Counted from the first letter of the stretch, positions 1-9,513 are shown. The stretch: 64,000 nt of DNA from Paenibacillus peoriae KCTC 3763 (GCF_000236805.1 NZ_AGFX01000011.1:496001-560000); one strand, 5' to 3'. Notes: generated from the letters alone by a model not told the origin. Made by a program: numbers and translations.

Positions 1-68
1 CAGTCGCGTTAGTGATGAATACAATTAATAAGTCTAAATGAAGATAAAGAGGAAGGTGTTCTGTTGTT
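1..68. other. Upstream edge, possible end of preceding gene
   Basis: This is the truncated left edge. The window opens in a frame that reads Q-S-R and stops at bases 10-12, so it may hold the last codons of the gene before def; priA is the common neighbour in related genomes, but three residues cannot identify it. A purine-rich ribosome site (GAGGAAGGTG, about 50-59) precedes the def start. Confidence 0.3.
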
Positions 69-566
69 ATGTCAATTAGAATTATCGTGTTGGAGCCGGA
101 TGATGTACTGCATAAAGTAGCCAAGGAGGTTACTAAAGTTACACCTAACGTGCAGAAGCTGCTCGACGATATGGCAGATACGATGTATGAAGCGGAGGGA
201 GTAGGTCTTGCCGCTCCGCAAGTAGGCATTTTGAAGCGTCTGATCGTTGTGGATGCCGGAGATGAGCAAGGTTTGATTAAAATGATCAATCCGGAAATCG
301 TGGCAGAAGAAGGAGAGCAGCTGGGTCCTGAAGGCTGCTTGAGTATTCCGGGTCTGAACGGGGATGTGCGTCGTGCCGAGAAGGTTACAGTCAAGGGACT
401 GGATCGTGAGGGCAAGGTGATTACTGTTACAGCGACAGGATTGCTTTCTCGTGCTTTTCAGCATGAAATCGACCATTTGAATGGAGTTTTGTTCACGGAT
501 ATTGCGGAAAAAGTATATGAGGTTGCTCCGGAACAGCCAGGACCGAACCGTCAGGCAGGGGAGTGA
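69..566 (+). CDS. def: Peptide deformylase
   Basis: This metallo-hydrolase removes the N-formyl group from nascent proteins at the ribosome. All three family motifs are visible: GVGLAAPQVG near residues 43-52, EGCLSIPG near 88-95 with the metal-binding Cys, and QHEIDHLNG near 130-138 with the HExxH ligands. At 165 aa it has the usual bacterial length. It lies 6 bp ahead of fmt, so the enzyme that adds formyl groups and the one that removes them are made from one message. The start is ATG behind a GAGG-type ribosome site. Confidence 0.97.
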   Translation: MSIRIIVLEPDDVLHKVAKEVTKVTPNVQKLLDDMADTMYEAEGVGLAAPQVGILKRLIVVDAGDEQGLIKMINPEIVAEEGEQLGPEGCLSIPGLNGDVRRAEKVTVKGLDREGKVITVTATGLLSRAFQHEIDHLNGVLFTDIAEKVYEVAPEQPGPNRQAGE

Positions 567-572
567 GGTTCG

Positions 573-1562
573 ATGAGCCAAGACATTCGTATTATCTTTA
601 TGGGTACACCGGAGTTTGCTGTGCCTTCGCTGAACATGCTGCTGGACAACGGCTACAATGTGGTCGGTGTGATTACCCAGCCGGATAAGCCGCAGGGACG
701 CAAAAAAATATTGATGCCTACACCAGTCAAGGAAGCGGCGGAGAAGCGCGGATTGCCCGTGCTTCAACCGACCCGCCTGCGTCAGCCGGAAGCGGTGGCA
801 CAGGTGGCGGAGCTGCGTCCAGATCTGATCGTAACCGCAGCTTATGGGCAAATTTTGCCTAAGTCCGTATTGGACCTGCCCCGTTACGGCTGCCTGAATG
901 TGCATGGCTCGCTGCTTCCCCGTTATCGGGGAGGAGCGCCGATTCAGCGTGCGATCATTAACGGTGAAACCATTACGGGCGTGACGCTGATGTATATGGC
1001 GGAAGGACTGGATACCGGCGATATGATATCACGGGTTGAGGTTGCTATTGAGCCGGAGGATACGTCCGGTACGATCTTCGAGAAGCTGAGCGTTGCCGGG
1101 GCAAAGCTTTTGCATGATGAGCTACCGAAGCTGCTGGCAGGGCAATCGGCGCGCACACCGCAAAACGAGGAAGAGGCTACCTATGCCCCCAATCTGAGTC
1201 GTGACGATGAGCGTATTCCATGGAATGATAGTGCGCAGCAAATATACAACCGGATTCGCGGGCTTGTTCCCTTTTCCGGCGCATTTACGCTGTGGGAAGA
1301 AAATGTTTTTAAAGTGTGGGCTGCTGAGCAGCCTTCCGTTGAAGGGGCTTCCACTAAAGAGGCTTCCATAAGTAATGAAGCGAATGGCTCCAATACTCAA
1401 GCGCCCGGAACGGTTCTTCAATTGAATGCCCGAGGCATTGAAGTACAGACAGGCAGCGGTACGATCTGGCTGACTCAGGTTCAACCGGCAGGCAAGAAGG
1501 TTATGGAAGCCGGGAACTTTGCACGCGGCGGACAAATGAAGCCAGGCATGGTGCTCGGGTGA
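573..1562 (+). CDS. fmt: Methionyl-tRNA formyltransferase
   Basis: Fmt transfers a formyl group from 10-formyl-tetrahydrofolate to Met-tRNAfMet for translation initiation. The N-terminal formyltransferase fold starts at residue 5 (IRIIFMGTPEFAVPSL). The folate and catalytic signature HGSLLPRYRGGAPIQRAI lies near 111-128, and a C-terminal OB-like domain follows. The 329 aa length is slightly above average because of a Ser/Thr/Glu-rich insertion near residues 252-276. The start has a GGGGAGTGAGG ribosome site. Its stop overlaps the rsmB start by 4 bp (GTGA), so the genes are translationally coupled. Confidence 0.97.
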   Translation: MSQDIRIIFMGTPEFAVPSLNMLLDNGYNVVGVITQPDKPQGRKKILMPTPVKEAAEKRGLPVLQPTRLRQPEAVAQVAELRPDLIVTAAYGQILPKSVLDLPRYGCLNVHGSLLPRYRGGAPIQRAIINGETITGVTLMYMAEGLDTGDMISRVEVAIEPEDTSGTIFEKLSVAGAKLLHDELPKLLAGQSARTPQNEEEATYAPNLSRDDERIPWNDSAQQIYNRIRGLVPFSGAFTLWEENVFKVWAAEQPSVEGASTKEASISNEANGSNTQAPGTVLQLNARGIEVQTGSGTIWLTQVQPAGKKVMEAGNFARGGQMKPGMVLG

Positions 1563-2974
1563 GCGGGGGGCACTCCCGTCAGGGAGACCAAGGCAAGAGA
1601 GCAGGTGCCAGAGCTGGCAGCACCCGCAAACCAACGGCGCGGGAAGTTGCACTTGATGTGTTGACCGGGGTGGAGCAAGAGGGTGCATATAGTAACCTCG
1701 AGCTAAATCGTCGGCTTCAGCAAGCAGGTTTGTCCGCAAGTGATGCCGGCTTGGCGACAGAACTCGTGTACGGCACAGTCGCACGCCGTAACACACTGGA
1801 TTATTATTTGAACAAGTTTGTTCAAAAAGGCACGGCCAAGCTCCAGGCTTGGGTACGTTCACTACTGCGGATGAGTGTGTACCAGATTGTGTATCTGGAT
1901 CGTATCCCGGATCATGCCGTCGTTAGTGAAGCCGTGGCCATTGCCAAGCGGCGCGGGCATCAGGGGATTTCGGGTATGGTCAATGGTGTGCTGCGCAGCA
2001 TGCTGCGCGAGCCGGACAAGCTGCGTATTCCTGACGGTTTGTCAGCCGAGGAGCGGATCTCGTTAGAGCATTCCCATCCACAATGGCTGGTTAAGCGCTG
2101 GATTAAGCAATATGGTGTAGAAACAGCGGAGGCGATTTGTCAGGCTAATAATGAGCCACCTGCGGTCAGCGTGCGGGTAAATACGACCATGACCAGCCGT
2201 GATCAATTATTGGACGAGATGCTCGCCAAAGGGGTAAACGCCGTTCCTTCGGCAGTTAGCCCTTACGGGATAGTTGTTCGCAGCGGCGGCAACATGGCGC
2301 TTACCTCCTGGTATACGGACGGCTTGTTGTCCGTACAGGACGAAAGCTCCATGCTTGTTGCGGAAGCAGTTGCGCCTGAGCCCGGCATGCTGGTACTGGA
2401 TTGCTGTGCCGCTCCGGGTGGCAAAACAGCTCATATGGCTGAGCTGATGAAGGACCAAGGCCGGATTATTGCGAACGATTTGCATGCCCATAAGCATCAT
2501 TTGATTCAGGAGCAGGCTGATCGGCTGGGACTGGAGGCTGTGGAAACGGTCACTGGTGATGCGCTGGAGCTGAAAGATCGTTATGCTCCTGCTTCTTTTG
2601 ATCGCATTTTGCTTGATGCGCCATGCTCCGGCTTTGGGGTCATTCGCCGTAAGCCGGACTTGCGTTGGAGTAAAACGGAGCAGGATGTGCGCGACATTAC
2701 ACAGCTTCAGCATGAGCTACTCGATAGTGTAGCAGGACTATTGAAGCCAGGTGGTATTCTGGTATACAGCACATGTACGATTGAGCCTGACGAAAACGAA
2801 GGACAATTGACCCGGTTTTTAGGTGAGCACTCCGAGTATGAATTGGCAGAAGGACATTCTTTCCCGGACATGAGCCGTGATACAAAGGGCGCTCAGAGCG
2901 GCTCGTTGCAGCTGTTGCCACAGCATTTCCACAGTGACGGATTTTATATCGCACGTCTGCGCAGGATAAAGTAG
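1559..2974 (+). CDS. rsmB: 16S rRNA m5C967 methyltransferase RsmB
   Basis: This SAM-dependent enzyme methylates cytosine 967 of 16S rRNA. Residues about 25-155 form a NusB-like RNA-binding domain (REVALDVLTGVEQEGAYSN at its start) and the Rossmann methyltransferase domain follows. DCCAAPGGKTAH is the SAM-binding motif. DAPCSGFG carries Cys356 and YSTCTI carries Cys406; the latter matches the catalytic nucleophile of the family. GTG start overlapping fmt; 471 aa is a normal length. A clear terminator follows. Confidence 0.95.
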   Translation: MSGGHSRQGDQGKRAGARAGSTRKPTAREVALDVLTGVEQEGAYSNLELNRRLQQAGLSASDAGLATELVYGTVARRNTLDYYLNKFVQKGTAKLQAWVRSLLRMSVYQIVYLDRIPDHAVVSEAVAIAKRRGHQGISGMVNGVLRSMLREPDKLRIPDGLSAEERISLEHSHPQWLVKRWIKQYGVETAEAICQANNEPPAVSVRVNTTMTSRDQLLDEMLAKGVNAVPSAVSPYGIVVRSGGNMALTSWYTDGLLSVQDESSMLVAEAVAPEPGMLVLDCCAAPGGKTAHMAELMKDQGRIIANDLHAHKHHLIQEQADRLGLEAVETVTGDALELKDRYAPASFDRILLDAPCSGFGVIRRKPDLRWSKTEQDVRDITQLQHELLDSVAGLLKPGGILVYSTCTIEPDENEGQLTRFLGEHSEYELAEGHSFPDMSRDTKGAQSGSLQLLPQHFHSDGFYIARLRRIK

Positions 2975-3019
2975 TTCGGAAGAGTATTCCAGGCAGTCAC
3001 CCACCAATATTTCTACATT

Positions 3020-3045
3020 CCGCCGGACCTCTCCGGCGGTTTTTT
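3020..3045 (+). terminator. Terminator after rsmB
   Basis: A perfect 8-bp stem (CCGCCGGA / TCCGGCGG) with a 4-nt loop is followed by six T residues. It ends the def-fmt-rsmB unit. Confidence 0.9.
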
Positions 3046-3063
3046 GCATGAATATGAAAAATT

Positions 3064-3092
3064 TTTACCCCCTCAGGGATTTGTGCTAAAAT
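3064..3092 (+). promoter_or_regulatory. Probable sigma-A promoter of rlmN
   Basis: A -35-like TTTACC at 3064-3069 and a -10 TAAAAT at 3087-3092 are 17 bp apart, just after the rsmB terminator. The -10 sits too close to an ATG at 3100 for that codon to be a normal start, which supports the downstream rlmN start at 3160. Confidence 0.55.
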
Positions 3093-3159
3093 AGGAAGAA
3101 TGAAAATACTGCCTAAGATCAAACAGAACTTAATGGAGAAGGAACGGGTGCAAACACTG

Positions 3160-4200
3160 ATGAAACCTTTTATATATGATTTAACTCTGGAGGAGCTTCA
3201 GGACTGGGTCAAGAATAATGGCGAGCCTGCTTTTCGCGGAGGACAAATTTTTGACTGGCTGTATGTAAAGCGGGTCAACGATTTCAGTGAGATGACGAAT
3301 TTGTCCAAGGGACTGAGAGAGAAGCTTGCAGAGCAATTCAGCTTTGTGACGCTGCATGAAATTACAAAGCTGGAATCGAAAGACGGTACGGTGAAATTCC
3401 TGTTTGGTTTGCACGATGATCATGCCATTGAGACGGTTATTATGAGACACAATTACGGAAACAGTATTTGTGTAACGACTCAGGTGGGCTGCCGGATTGG
3501 ATGTACTTTTTGTGCTTCGACGCTTGGGGGCCTCAAACGGAACCTAACAGCCGGTGAAATTACAGCGCAGGTTGTGCAAGCACAGAAAATTTTGGATAAA
3601 ACCAATGAACGAGTGAGCAGCATCGTGATTATGGGTTCAGGCGAGCCTTTTGAAAACTATGAAGCGACCATGACGTTTTTGCGTACGATGATTCATGAAA
3701 AGGGTCTGAATATTGGTCAACGTCATATCACGGTATCGACCAGTGGCATTGTACCGAATATTTATAAATTTGCGGACGAGGATACCCAGATTAATCTGGC
3801 AATATCCATTCATGCGCCTAATGACGCGCTTCGTTCCAAATTGATGCCTGTTAATCGTCGTTATCCATTTAACGATGTTATGGATTCGCTTCGTTACTAT
3901 CTTGCCAAGACGGGACGGAGAATTTCATTTGAATATGCTCTGATTGGTGGAGTAAACGACCAGGCAGAGCATGCAGAAGAGCTGGCGGATGTATTGAAGG
4001 ACATGTTGTGCCACGTCAATTTGATCCCGGTCAACCATGTGCCTGAGCGCAAGTACGTACGCACATCGCGCAGCGATATTTTTAATTTCCAGCGTATTCT
4101 TGCCGATAAGGGCATCAATGTGACGATCCGGCGTGAACAGGGTCACGATATCGCCGCTGCCTGCGGCCAGTTGCGTGCAAAGCATATGGAGTTGGGGTGA
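3160..4200 (+). CDS. rlmN: 23S rRNA A2503 C2-methyltransferase RlmN
   Basis: This radical-SAM enzyme methylates A2503 in 23S rRNA, and in characterised homologues A37 of some tRNAs. The [4Fe-4S] motif C-x3-C-x2-C is Cys111, Cys115 and Cys118 ([11 protein letters not shown]). Cys335 in ACGQLR fits the mechanistic methyl-carrier Cys. Length is 346 aa with the ATG at 3160. An in-frame ATG at 3100 would add 20 residues but lies 8 bases after the promoter -10, so the shorter form is preferred. It is followed after 6 bp by prpC. Confidence 0.94.
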   Translation: MKPFIYDLTLEELQDWVKNNGEPAFRGGQIFDWLYVKRVNDFSEMTNLSKGLREKLAEQFSFVTLHEITKLESKDGTVKFLFGLHDDHAIETVIMRHNYGNSICVTTQVGCRIGCTFCASTLGGLKRNLTAGEITAQVVQAQKILDKTNERVSSIVIMGSGEPFENYEATMTFLRTMIHEKGLNIGQRHITVSTSGIVPNIYKFADEDTQINLAISIHAPNDALRSKLMPVNRRYPFNDVMDSLRYYLAKTGRRISFEYALIGGVNDQAEHAEELADVLKDMLCHVNLIPVNHVPERKYVRTSRSDIFNFQRILADKGINVTIRREQGHDIAAACGQLRAKHMELG

Positions 4201-4206
4201 AATTAT

Positions 4207-4983
4207 TTGATCAAAACAGTTCATGTCAGCCATGTCGGACGTGTACGTTCGGTGAATGAGGATTCTGCCTGGATCAGGCACTTGGAGCAAGGGTATATTC
4301 TTGGGATTGTTGCCGATGGAATGGGGGGGCACTTGGCCGGTGATACGGCCAGCCGCCTCGCGGTTGAGACACTTGCCGCTGATTTGGCGACGTTGGAGAG
4401 CGGATTATCCGCACATTCTTTGACCGCGGCGCTCAGCGACGCTATTTTGCATGCCAATGAAGTTATCTTCCAAACGGCTGCGCGCGATGAAAAGTATCAT
4501 AATATGGGAACGACAGTTGTGGCTGTTTTGCTAAACGATGCTTCCGGAATTATCGGACATATCGGGGACAGCCGAGCCTATGTAATATCCAAAGGGACGG
4601 TACGTCAGATTACAGAAGATCACACTCTGGTTAATGAGTTATTCAAAAATGGTCAGATCAGCAAGGAAGAGCGGGAGAACCATCCCCGTCGCAATGTGCT
4701 GACACGGGCGCTGGGTACTGATTCCGAGGTAAAAGTGGATATTGACTCCATTGCGCTGGGCAAAGGTGATGTGTTGTTGCTGTGCAGTGACGGACTGAGC
4801 AATCTGGTCACCGAGGAACAAATCAGCAAGGTAGTAGGAGCTGCAGACAATCCTTTGGAGGAACGAGCGGATCGTTTGCTACATTTGGCATTGCTTGCCG
4901 GAGGAGACGATAATATCACGGTAGCTTTGTTTGAATTGCCTGACGATACGGTTTCATTGAGTGAAAAGGGGTGTGACGCATGA
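4207..4983 (+). CDS. prpC: PP2C-type Ser/Thr protein phosphatase (PrpC/Stp)
   Basis: This metal-dependent phosphatase reverses phosphorylation by the cognate kinase PrkC. Family motifs are clear: the N-terminal RSVNEDSAW with the metal-binding Asp, ADGMGGH near 37-43, GHIGDSRAY near 118-126, CSDGLSN near 193-199 and GGDDNIT near the C-terminus. Its 258 aa length is typical. It starts at TTG behind GGAGTTGGGGTGA and overlaps prkC by 4 bp (ATGA), the standard phosphatase-kinase coupling in Firmicutes. Confidence 0.95.
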   Translation: MIKTVHVSHVGRVRSVNEDSAWIRHLEQGYILGIVADGMGGHLAGDTASRLAVETLAADLATLESGLSAHSLTAALSDAILHANEVIFQTAARDEKYHNMGTTVVAVLLNDASGIIGHIGDSRAYVISKGTVRQITEDHTLVNELFKNGQISKEERENHPRRNVLTRALGTDSEVKVDIDSIALGKGDVLLLCSDGLSNLVTEEQISKVVGAADNPLEERADRLLHLALLAGGDDNITVALFELPDDTVSLSEKGCDA

Positions 4984-7256
4984 TCGGACACCTGCTAGGG
5001 GGAAGATACGAAATTATTGAGCGCATCGGTGGCGGTGGTATGGCGCTGGTGTATAAGGCTCAAGACATTTTGCTGAATCGTAATGTAGCGGTTAAAGTGC
5101 TGCGTCAGCAATTTGTTCATGATGAGGAATTTATTCGCCGTTTCCGGCGTGAGGCACAGTCTGCGGCCTCGCTTTCCCATTCGAATGTAGTTAGTATTTA
5201 TGATGTCGGCCAAGAGGATGAAATCCATTATATTGTAATGGAATACGTCGAAGGTAAAAATCTGAATGAGATTATTAAAGAACGTGCGCCGTTGCAGGTA
5301 GATGAAGCAGTGCGGATCGCTTCACAGATTTGTGATGCACTGGAGCACGCGCACCAAAATCAAATTATTCACCGGGACATTAAGCCCCATAATATATTGA
5401 TTGGACGTAATGGGCGGGTTAAGGTAACCGATTTCGGGATTGCCAGAGCTGTTACGTCAACGACAATTACCCAGACTGGTTCTGTTGTGGGTTCTGTTCA
5501 TTATTTTTCACCTGAGCATGCAAAAGGTGTCGTCACTGGTGAAAAATCGGACTTATATTCTTTAGGTATTGTGTTATATCAAATGCTGACGGCCCAGCTT
5601 CCTTTTTTGGGAGAAAGTCCAATCAGTGTAGCGCTCAAGCATTTGCAAGAGGAATTTGAGGAACCACGCAAAATTAATCCGCTGATTCCGCAAAGCGTGG
5701 AAAATGTCATTTTAAAATCCATGCGCAAAAATCCAGAGGAACGCTATCAGTCGGCAGAAGAGATGCTGCAAGACTTGGAAACCTGTCTACTGCCGGGGCG
5801 TCGCAATGAATCCAAGCTGGAATTTGCACACTTGGATGATGAGGATCAAACACGGGTTATTCCGGCGATAAAGCCTCAACAAATGGGGATGTCTTCCAAT
5901 GGGAGCGAGGCACCTGTCCAGTCTGGTGAATCCGGACAGCTTCCAAGCAAGCAATCGTCCAAGAAGAATAGAAAAAAGGCGATCATTTGGGTAACACTAG
6001 TGTTGGTGCTGCTGCTTGCCATGGGTGGACTGGTGGTCTATGTGCAAAATGTACTCGTCGTACCTGATGTAAAAGTGCCAAGTGTTCTGACACAGACAGA
6101 AGATCAGGCGAAGGTGAATCTTAGTAAATTAGGATTGCTCATTGAGGAGCCCGTCCAGCATGAATACAAAGAAGGAATTGCGCCAGGAGTTGTTTTTTAT
6201 CAAAGTTATCCGGCTGATTCTTTAGTCAAGGAAGGGACCAAGATTAGTCTGAAAGTCGGGATTGCCAAGCCGCTTACTCCGATGCCGGATGTTAAGGGGC
6301 AAAGCTATGAGAATGCAGTGAAGCTGCTGACCGCCCAGCAAATTAAGGAGACGCAGATTCAGCAAAATGAGCAGTTCAGTGATCAGCCCGTTGGAACCGT
6401 CCTCAGTCAGACACCAGCTGCAAATGAGCCTTTTGATAAGGATTCGGTTCAAGTAGTCCTTACAGTCAGCAAAGGTGCGAACACGGTAAAAATGCCGAAT
6501 TTGGTGGGCATGACGCAGAACCAAGCAGAAAATGAGGTCAAAAAGATGGGGCTGAAGGTCGGCTCGATCAAAGAGGAATATAGCTATGAGCAGGAAAAAG
6601 GCAAAGTAACCAAACAGTGGCCGTCTGAGGCGGGCAGTGAGTTGCCTCCAAATACGGAAATTACGATTTATGTAAGTACCGGTTACCCGCCGGAAGCGAT
6701 TATGCTACCATTCAATGTGCCTGTTGCACCAAAGGAAGAGGGCAAAAACAGCAAAATTCGTATCACTTATACGGATGCACGTGGAGAAAATCAGGAATGG
6801 GGAAGCCGTACGATTAATACGACGCAGGTGTTTACGATCAATCTGGTGATGGCACCGAACAAGGACAGTGTTGTCTCTGTATTTAGAGATGGAGCATTTG
6901 TTGATACGTATCCTGTTTCTTATATTGATGCAAAAAATGGCACGGTGACGATGCCTCAAATTGCTCCGCCTGCCGGAACGTCACCAACGGACCCTTCTGC
7001 TGGCAATTCTTCGCAGAATGGCAGTGAAAGTGGTGGGGAAGGGAATACCGGGGAGTCTTCTAATGATAGCGGAGGCAGCTCTAACAATCCGGATGGGACC
7101 GGAGGAAATGGCGAGCCTTCCGCCTTTGTTCCTGGAACGGATTCCACGGGAGTTGTACGCAGTGAGTTGGCAGTTAGTCATTATAACAACTCGGGCAAAG
7201 GGAACGGTTCCCATAATAAGAAGGGAAAAGTGATTGAGGCTGTACAGCATCAGTAA
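4980..7256 (+). CDS. prkC: Membrane Ser/Thr kinase with PASTA domains
   Basis: This eukaryote-like kinase senses muropeptides or lipid II through extracellular PASTA repeats. Residues 10-270 form the kinase domain, with Gly loop RIGGGGMALVYKA, ATP-binding Lys39, catalytic HRDIKPHN (Asp133) and DFGIA at 151-155. A single membrane helix lies near 336-358. Three PASTA units follow to about residue 570, then an Ig-like segment and a Ser/Gly/Asn-rich tail ending in basic residues. The low-complexity C-terminal extension makes it longer (758 aa) than B. subtilis PrkC. It is coupled to prpC. Confidence 0.96.
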   Translation: MIGHLLGGRYEIIERIGGGGMALVYKAQDILLNRNVAVKVLRQQFVHDEEFIRRFRREAQSAASLSHSNVVSIYDVGQEDEIHYIVMEYVEGKNLNEIIKERAPLQVDEAVRIASQICDALEHAHQNQIIHRDIKPHNILIGRNGRVKVTDFGIARAVTSTTITQTGSVVGSVHYFSPEHAKGVVTGEKSDLYSLGIVLYQMLTAQLPFLGESPISVALKHLQEEFEEPRKINPLIPQSVENVILKSMRKNPEERYQSAEEMLQDLETCLLPGRRNESKLEFAHLDDEDQTRVIPAIKPQQMGMSSNGSEAPVQSGESGQLPSKQSSKKNRKKAIIWVTLVLVLLLAMGGLVVYVQNVLVVPDVKVPSVLTQTEDQAKVNLSKLGLLIEEPVQHEYKEGIAPGVVFYQSYPADSLVKEGTKISLKVGIAKPLTPMPDVKGQSYENAVKLLTAQQIKETQIQQNEQFSDQPVGTVLSQTPAANEPFDKDSVQVVLTVSKGANTVKMPNLVGMTQNQAENEVKKMGLKVGSIKEEYSYEQEKGKVTKQWPSEAGSELPPNTEITIYVSTGYPPEAIMLPFNVPVAPKEEGKNSKIRITYTDARGENQEWGSRTINTTQVFTINLVMAPNKDSVVSVFRDGAFVDTYPVSYIDAKNGTVTMPQIAPPAGTSPTDPSAGNSSQNGSESGGEGNTGESSNDSGGSSNNPDGTGGNGEPSAFVPGTDSTGVVRSELAVSHYNNSGKGNGSHNKKGKVIEAVQHQ

Positions 7257-7329
7257 ACCTGCTGAATGAAGGTGCTTGTACTGTTATAAGCAATGAAACT
7301 TAAGTATTATGAAGGAGGACGTCTTACAC

Positions 7330-8247
7330 ATGCCTGAAGGTCTGATCGTCAAGGCACTCAGCGGATATTATTATGTCTCCAGACTGGATCAGGATGGGCA
7401 CCCGGTATCCGGCGAAGCTACAGTACAATGCAGAGCACGCGGCATTTTCAAGAAAAAAGAGATTACGCCTCTTGTCGGCGATCAGGTCGTTTACGAACTG
7501 ACTGAGAACGGGGAAGGTATGGTCAAAGAGATTAGAAAGCGTGTGACGGAGCTTATCCGTCCGCCGGTGGCTAATACCACGCTTGCCGTGCTGTTGTTTT
7601 CCCTGCGTGAGCCGGATTTGAATCTGCCGTTGTTGGATAAATTTTTGGTGCATATTGAGCACGCCGGGCTGGATACGATTATCTGTCTGACCAAGCGCGA
7701 TTTGTATGAAGGCAGTCCTTCGGAGGATGATACGGTTCTGGCCGTTCAGGAAATATATCGGAAGATCGGTTATGAGGTGCTGGTGACCAGCGCCCGTACC
7801 GGGGAAGGCACGGCTGAGCTTAAGAACCTGCTGGCTGGTCAAATTAGCGTGTTCTCTGGACAGTCAGGTGTAGGAAAGTCTTCAATGCTTAATGCGTTGC
7901 AGCCGGGGTTAATGCTAGAGACGAGTGCTATTAGCAATAAGCTGGGGCGAGGAAAACATACGACTCGTCATGTGGAGCTAATTCCTCTGGACAACGGCGG
8001 CTTTGTAGCTGATACACCGGGTTTTAGCCAGCTGGATTTTTTGGAGCTGGGTGTGGATGAGTTATCACCCTGTTTTCGTGAATTCCAGCAGTATGCGGAG
8101 AGTTGTAAATTTCGAGGCTGCACCCATATTCACGAGCCTGGTTGTAAAGTAAGAGAGGCCGTAGAAGAAGGACATATTTCACAGGGGCGGTATGATAGCT
8201 ACTTGCAGTTCTACCAGGAACTAAAAGAAAAAAAGCGGAGGTATTGA
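7330..8247 (+). CDS. rsgA: Ribosome small-subunit GTPase RsgA
   Basis: RsgA is a circularly permuted GTPase that matures the 30S subunit. It has an N-terminal OB fold, then G4 (TKRD), then G1 (GQSGVGKSS) and G3 (DTPGFSQ) in the permuted order. A C-terminal zinc site with the Cys/His pattern CKFRGCTHIHEPGC completes the fold. The ATG at 7330 has AGGAGG 11 bp upstream; an in-frame ATG at 7309 precedes that ribosome site and is unlikely. The 305 aa length is normal. The position between prkC and rpe is conserved in Bacilli. Confidence 0.94.
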   Translation: MPEGLIVKALSGYYYVSRLDQDGHPVSGEATVQCRARGIFKKKEITPLVGDQVVYELTENGEGMVKEIRKRVTELIRPPVANTTLAVLLFSLREPDLNLPLLDKFLVHIEHAGLDTIICLTKRDLYEGSPSEDDTVLAVQEIYRKIGYEVLVTSARTGEGTAELKNLLAGQISVFSGQSGVGKSSMLNALQPGLMLETSAISNKLGRGKHTTRHVELIPLDNGGFVADTPGFSQLDFLELGVDELSPCFREFQQYAESCKFRGCTHIHEPGCKVREAVEEGHISQGRYDSYLQFYQELKEKKRRY

Positions 8248-8251
8248 GCAT

Positions 8252-8920
8252 ATGTTAAAAATAGCACCATCGATTTTATCCGCTGATTTTGCCCGTTTGG
8301 GCAGTGAAGTTGCGGAAGCCGAGGCCATGGGAGCAGACTGGATTCATGTGGATGTGATGGATGGGCATTTTGTATCCAATATTACATTGGGTCCACCTAT
8401 CGTTCAGGCTATTCGTCCGCATACGACTCTTCCTCTGGACGTTCACCTGATGATTGAGCATCCTGAACGTTACATTGCTGATTTTGTAAAGGCTGGGGCC
8501 AATATTGTCACTGTTCACGTTGAAGCCTGTGTTCATTTGCATGGAGTTATTCATATGATTAAACAGCAAGGTGTGCTGGCAGGAGTGGCCCTCAATCCAG
8601 GTACTTCCCCATATGCGATCAAGGAAGTACTGCCCAATGTGGATATGGTTCTAGTCATGACGGTCAATCCTGGTTTTGGGGGGCAATCCTTCATTCCAGA
8701 GACGGTGGATAAAATCAGACAGATCCGTGCTTGGCTGAACGAAATAGGGCGTCCGGACGTACATATCGAGGTAGACGGAGGTATTGCGGAGGAGACGGCA
8801 CCTGTCGTATTTGAAGCAGGTGCTGACGTTCTGGTGGCAGGCAGTGCAGTTTTCGGTAGAGAAGACCGCGGTGCAGCTATTGCGGCTATTCGGGACAGCG
8901 CGACCCGTTTATCCAAGTGA
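8252..8920 (+). CDS. rpe: Ribulose-phosphate 3-epimerase
   Basis: Rpe interconverts ribulose 5-phosphate and xylulose 5-phosphate in the pentose phosphate pathway. The TIM barrel signatures are present: LKIAPSILSADFARLG at the N-terminus, HVDVMDGHFV near residue 35, LDVHLMIEHP near 68 and VDGGI near 176. It has 222 aa and a GGAGG ribosome site, and overlaps the next gene by 4 bp (GTGA). Confidence 0.96.
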   Translation: MLKIAPSILSADFARLGSEVAEAEAMGADWIHVDVMDGHFVSNITLGPPIVQAIRPHTTLPLDVHLMIEHPERYIADFVKAGANIVTVHVEACVHLHGVIHMIKQQGVLAGVALNPGTSPYAIKEVLPNVDMVLVMTVNPGFGGQSFIPETVDKIRQIRAWLNEIGRPDVHIEVDGGIAEETAPVVFEAGADVLVAGSAVFGREDRGAAIAAIRDSATRLSK

Positions 8921-9168
8921 AGCTAACTGAAGCGCTATGGATGACTGCAGCGAGTATGGCGACAGGTTTGACCCTCAGCAGCTTCTCGCTGGTGAAGGCT
9001 CCATGGAATGCCCTTCTTTCACTTTTCGCTGTTCTTATTGTGCTATTTTACTTTCGTAAAAATGAACGGCGTGGTTTGCGCATCGGGTTTGTGGTGTGCA
9101 GCGTGCTTTATTACTTCCTGTTTATTTTTATACTCTCGGCATATCTCTATGTTCACGGACTTGTCTGA
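8917..9168 (+). CDS. Small hydrophobic membrane protein
   Basis: The gene encodes an 83-aa protein that I do not recognise. It is strongly hydrophobic, with three probable membrane segments (about 5-25, 27-46 and 57-80) and a charged RKNERRGLR loop between the second and third. Its GTG start overlaps the rpe stop as GTGA, so it should be translated with rpe. It lies between rpe and spoVM and is followed by a terminator. Confidence 0.7.
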   Translation: MKLTEALWMTAASMATGLTLSSFSLVKAPWNALLSLFAVLIVLFYFRKNERRGLRIGFVVCSVLYYFLFIFILSAYLYVHGLV

Positions 9169-9200
9169 TGGTATAGCCTGGGATGGTTGTGCATAAATAT

Positions 9201-9237
9201 GGTTACATGAGCGGGATTCTCATGTAGCCTTTTTTTT
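9201..9237 (+). terminator. Terminator before spoVM
   Basis: A GGTTACATGAG / CTCATGTAGCC hairpin (one mismatched or wobble pair) is followed by eight T residues. It ends the rlmN to small-membrane-protein run and separates it from spoVM. Confidence 0.88.
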
Positions 9238-9311
9238 GTGGGGTAACAACCATCTATAGATTGCATAAACTACAGAGAACGGGTGCAGGAGAATGATGGG
9301 GAGGGTGAGGC

Positions 9312-9392
9312 ATGAAGTTTTACACGATCAAACTACCAAAATTTCTGGGTGGATTCGTCAAAGCCATTTTGAATACATTCCAGAAAAACTGA
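9312..9392 (+). CDS. spoVM: Stage V sporulation protein M (26 aa)
   Basis: SpoVM is an amphipathic peptide that recognises the convex forespore membrane and anchors the SpoIVA coat basement layer. The 26-residue product begins MKFYTIKLPKFLGGFVKAIL and ends with a polar Gln-Lys-Asn tail, almost identical in its first half to B. subtilis SpoVM, including the helix-breaking Pro9. The ribosome site is GGGGAGGGTGAGG. A possible sporulation-type -10 (CATAAACT, about 9264-9271, close to the sigma-E consensus) lies some 40 bp upstream. Confidence 0.95.
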   Translation: MKFYTIKLPKFLGGFVKAILNTFQKN

Positions 9393-9444
9393 ATTTCATG
9401 TAAGGTAAACTACAGGCTGCAGAATGAAGACCAGAGGTACGCAG

Positions 9445-9513
9445 GGCATGCTTCCCGGGCACATCAGCTTGGCAGCTCGGAAGTAATCGGCAAAGAACGC
9501 GCGGGAAGGTGCC
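9445..9513. other. GC-rich foldable segment between spoVM and rpmB
   Basis: The stretch can fold into a long hairpin. GGCA at 9445-9448 pairs with TGCC at 9510-9513, and CTTCCCG at 9451-9457 pairs with CGGGAAG at 9502-9508. An inner AGCT-tggc-AGCT element sits in the loop. No gene is visible except a 20-codon frame without a ribosome site. It may be a spoVM 3' element or a small RNA. Confidence 0.35.

Noticed and set aside
3100-3159. Upstream ATG start for rlmN
   Set aside because: It lies 8 bases from a -10 element and would leave no room for a leader or ribosome site.
9424-9486. A 20-codon frame after spoVM
   Set aside because: No ribosome site, and it lies inside the foldable GC-rich segment.
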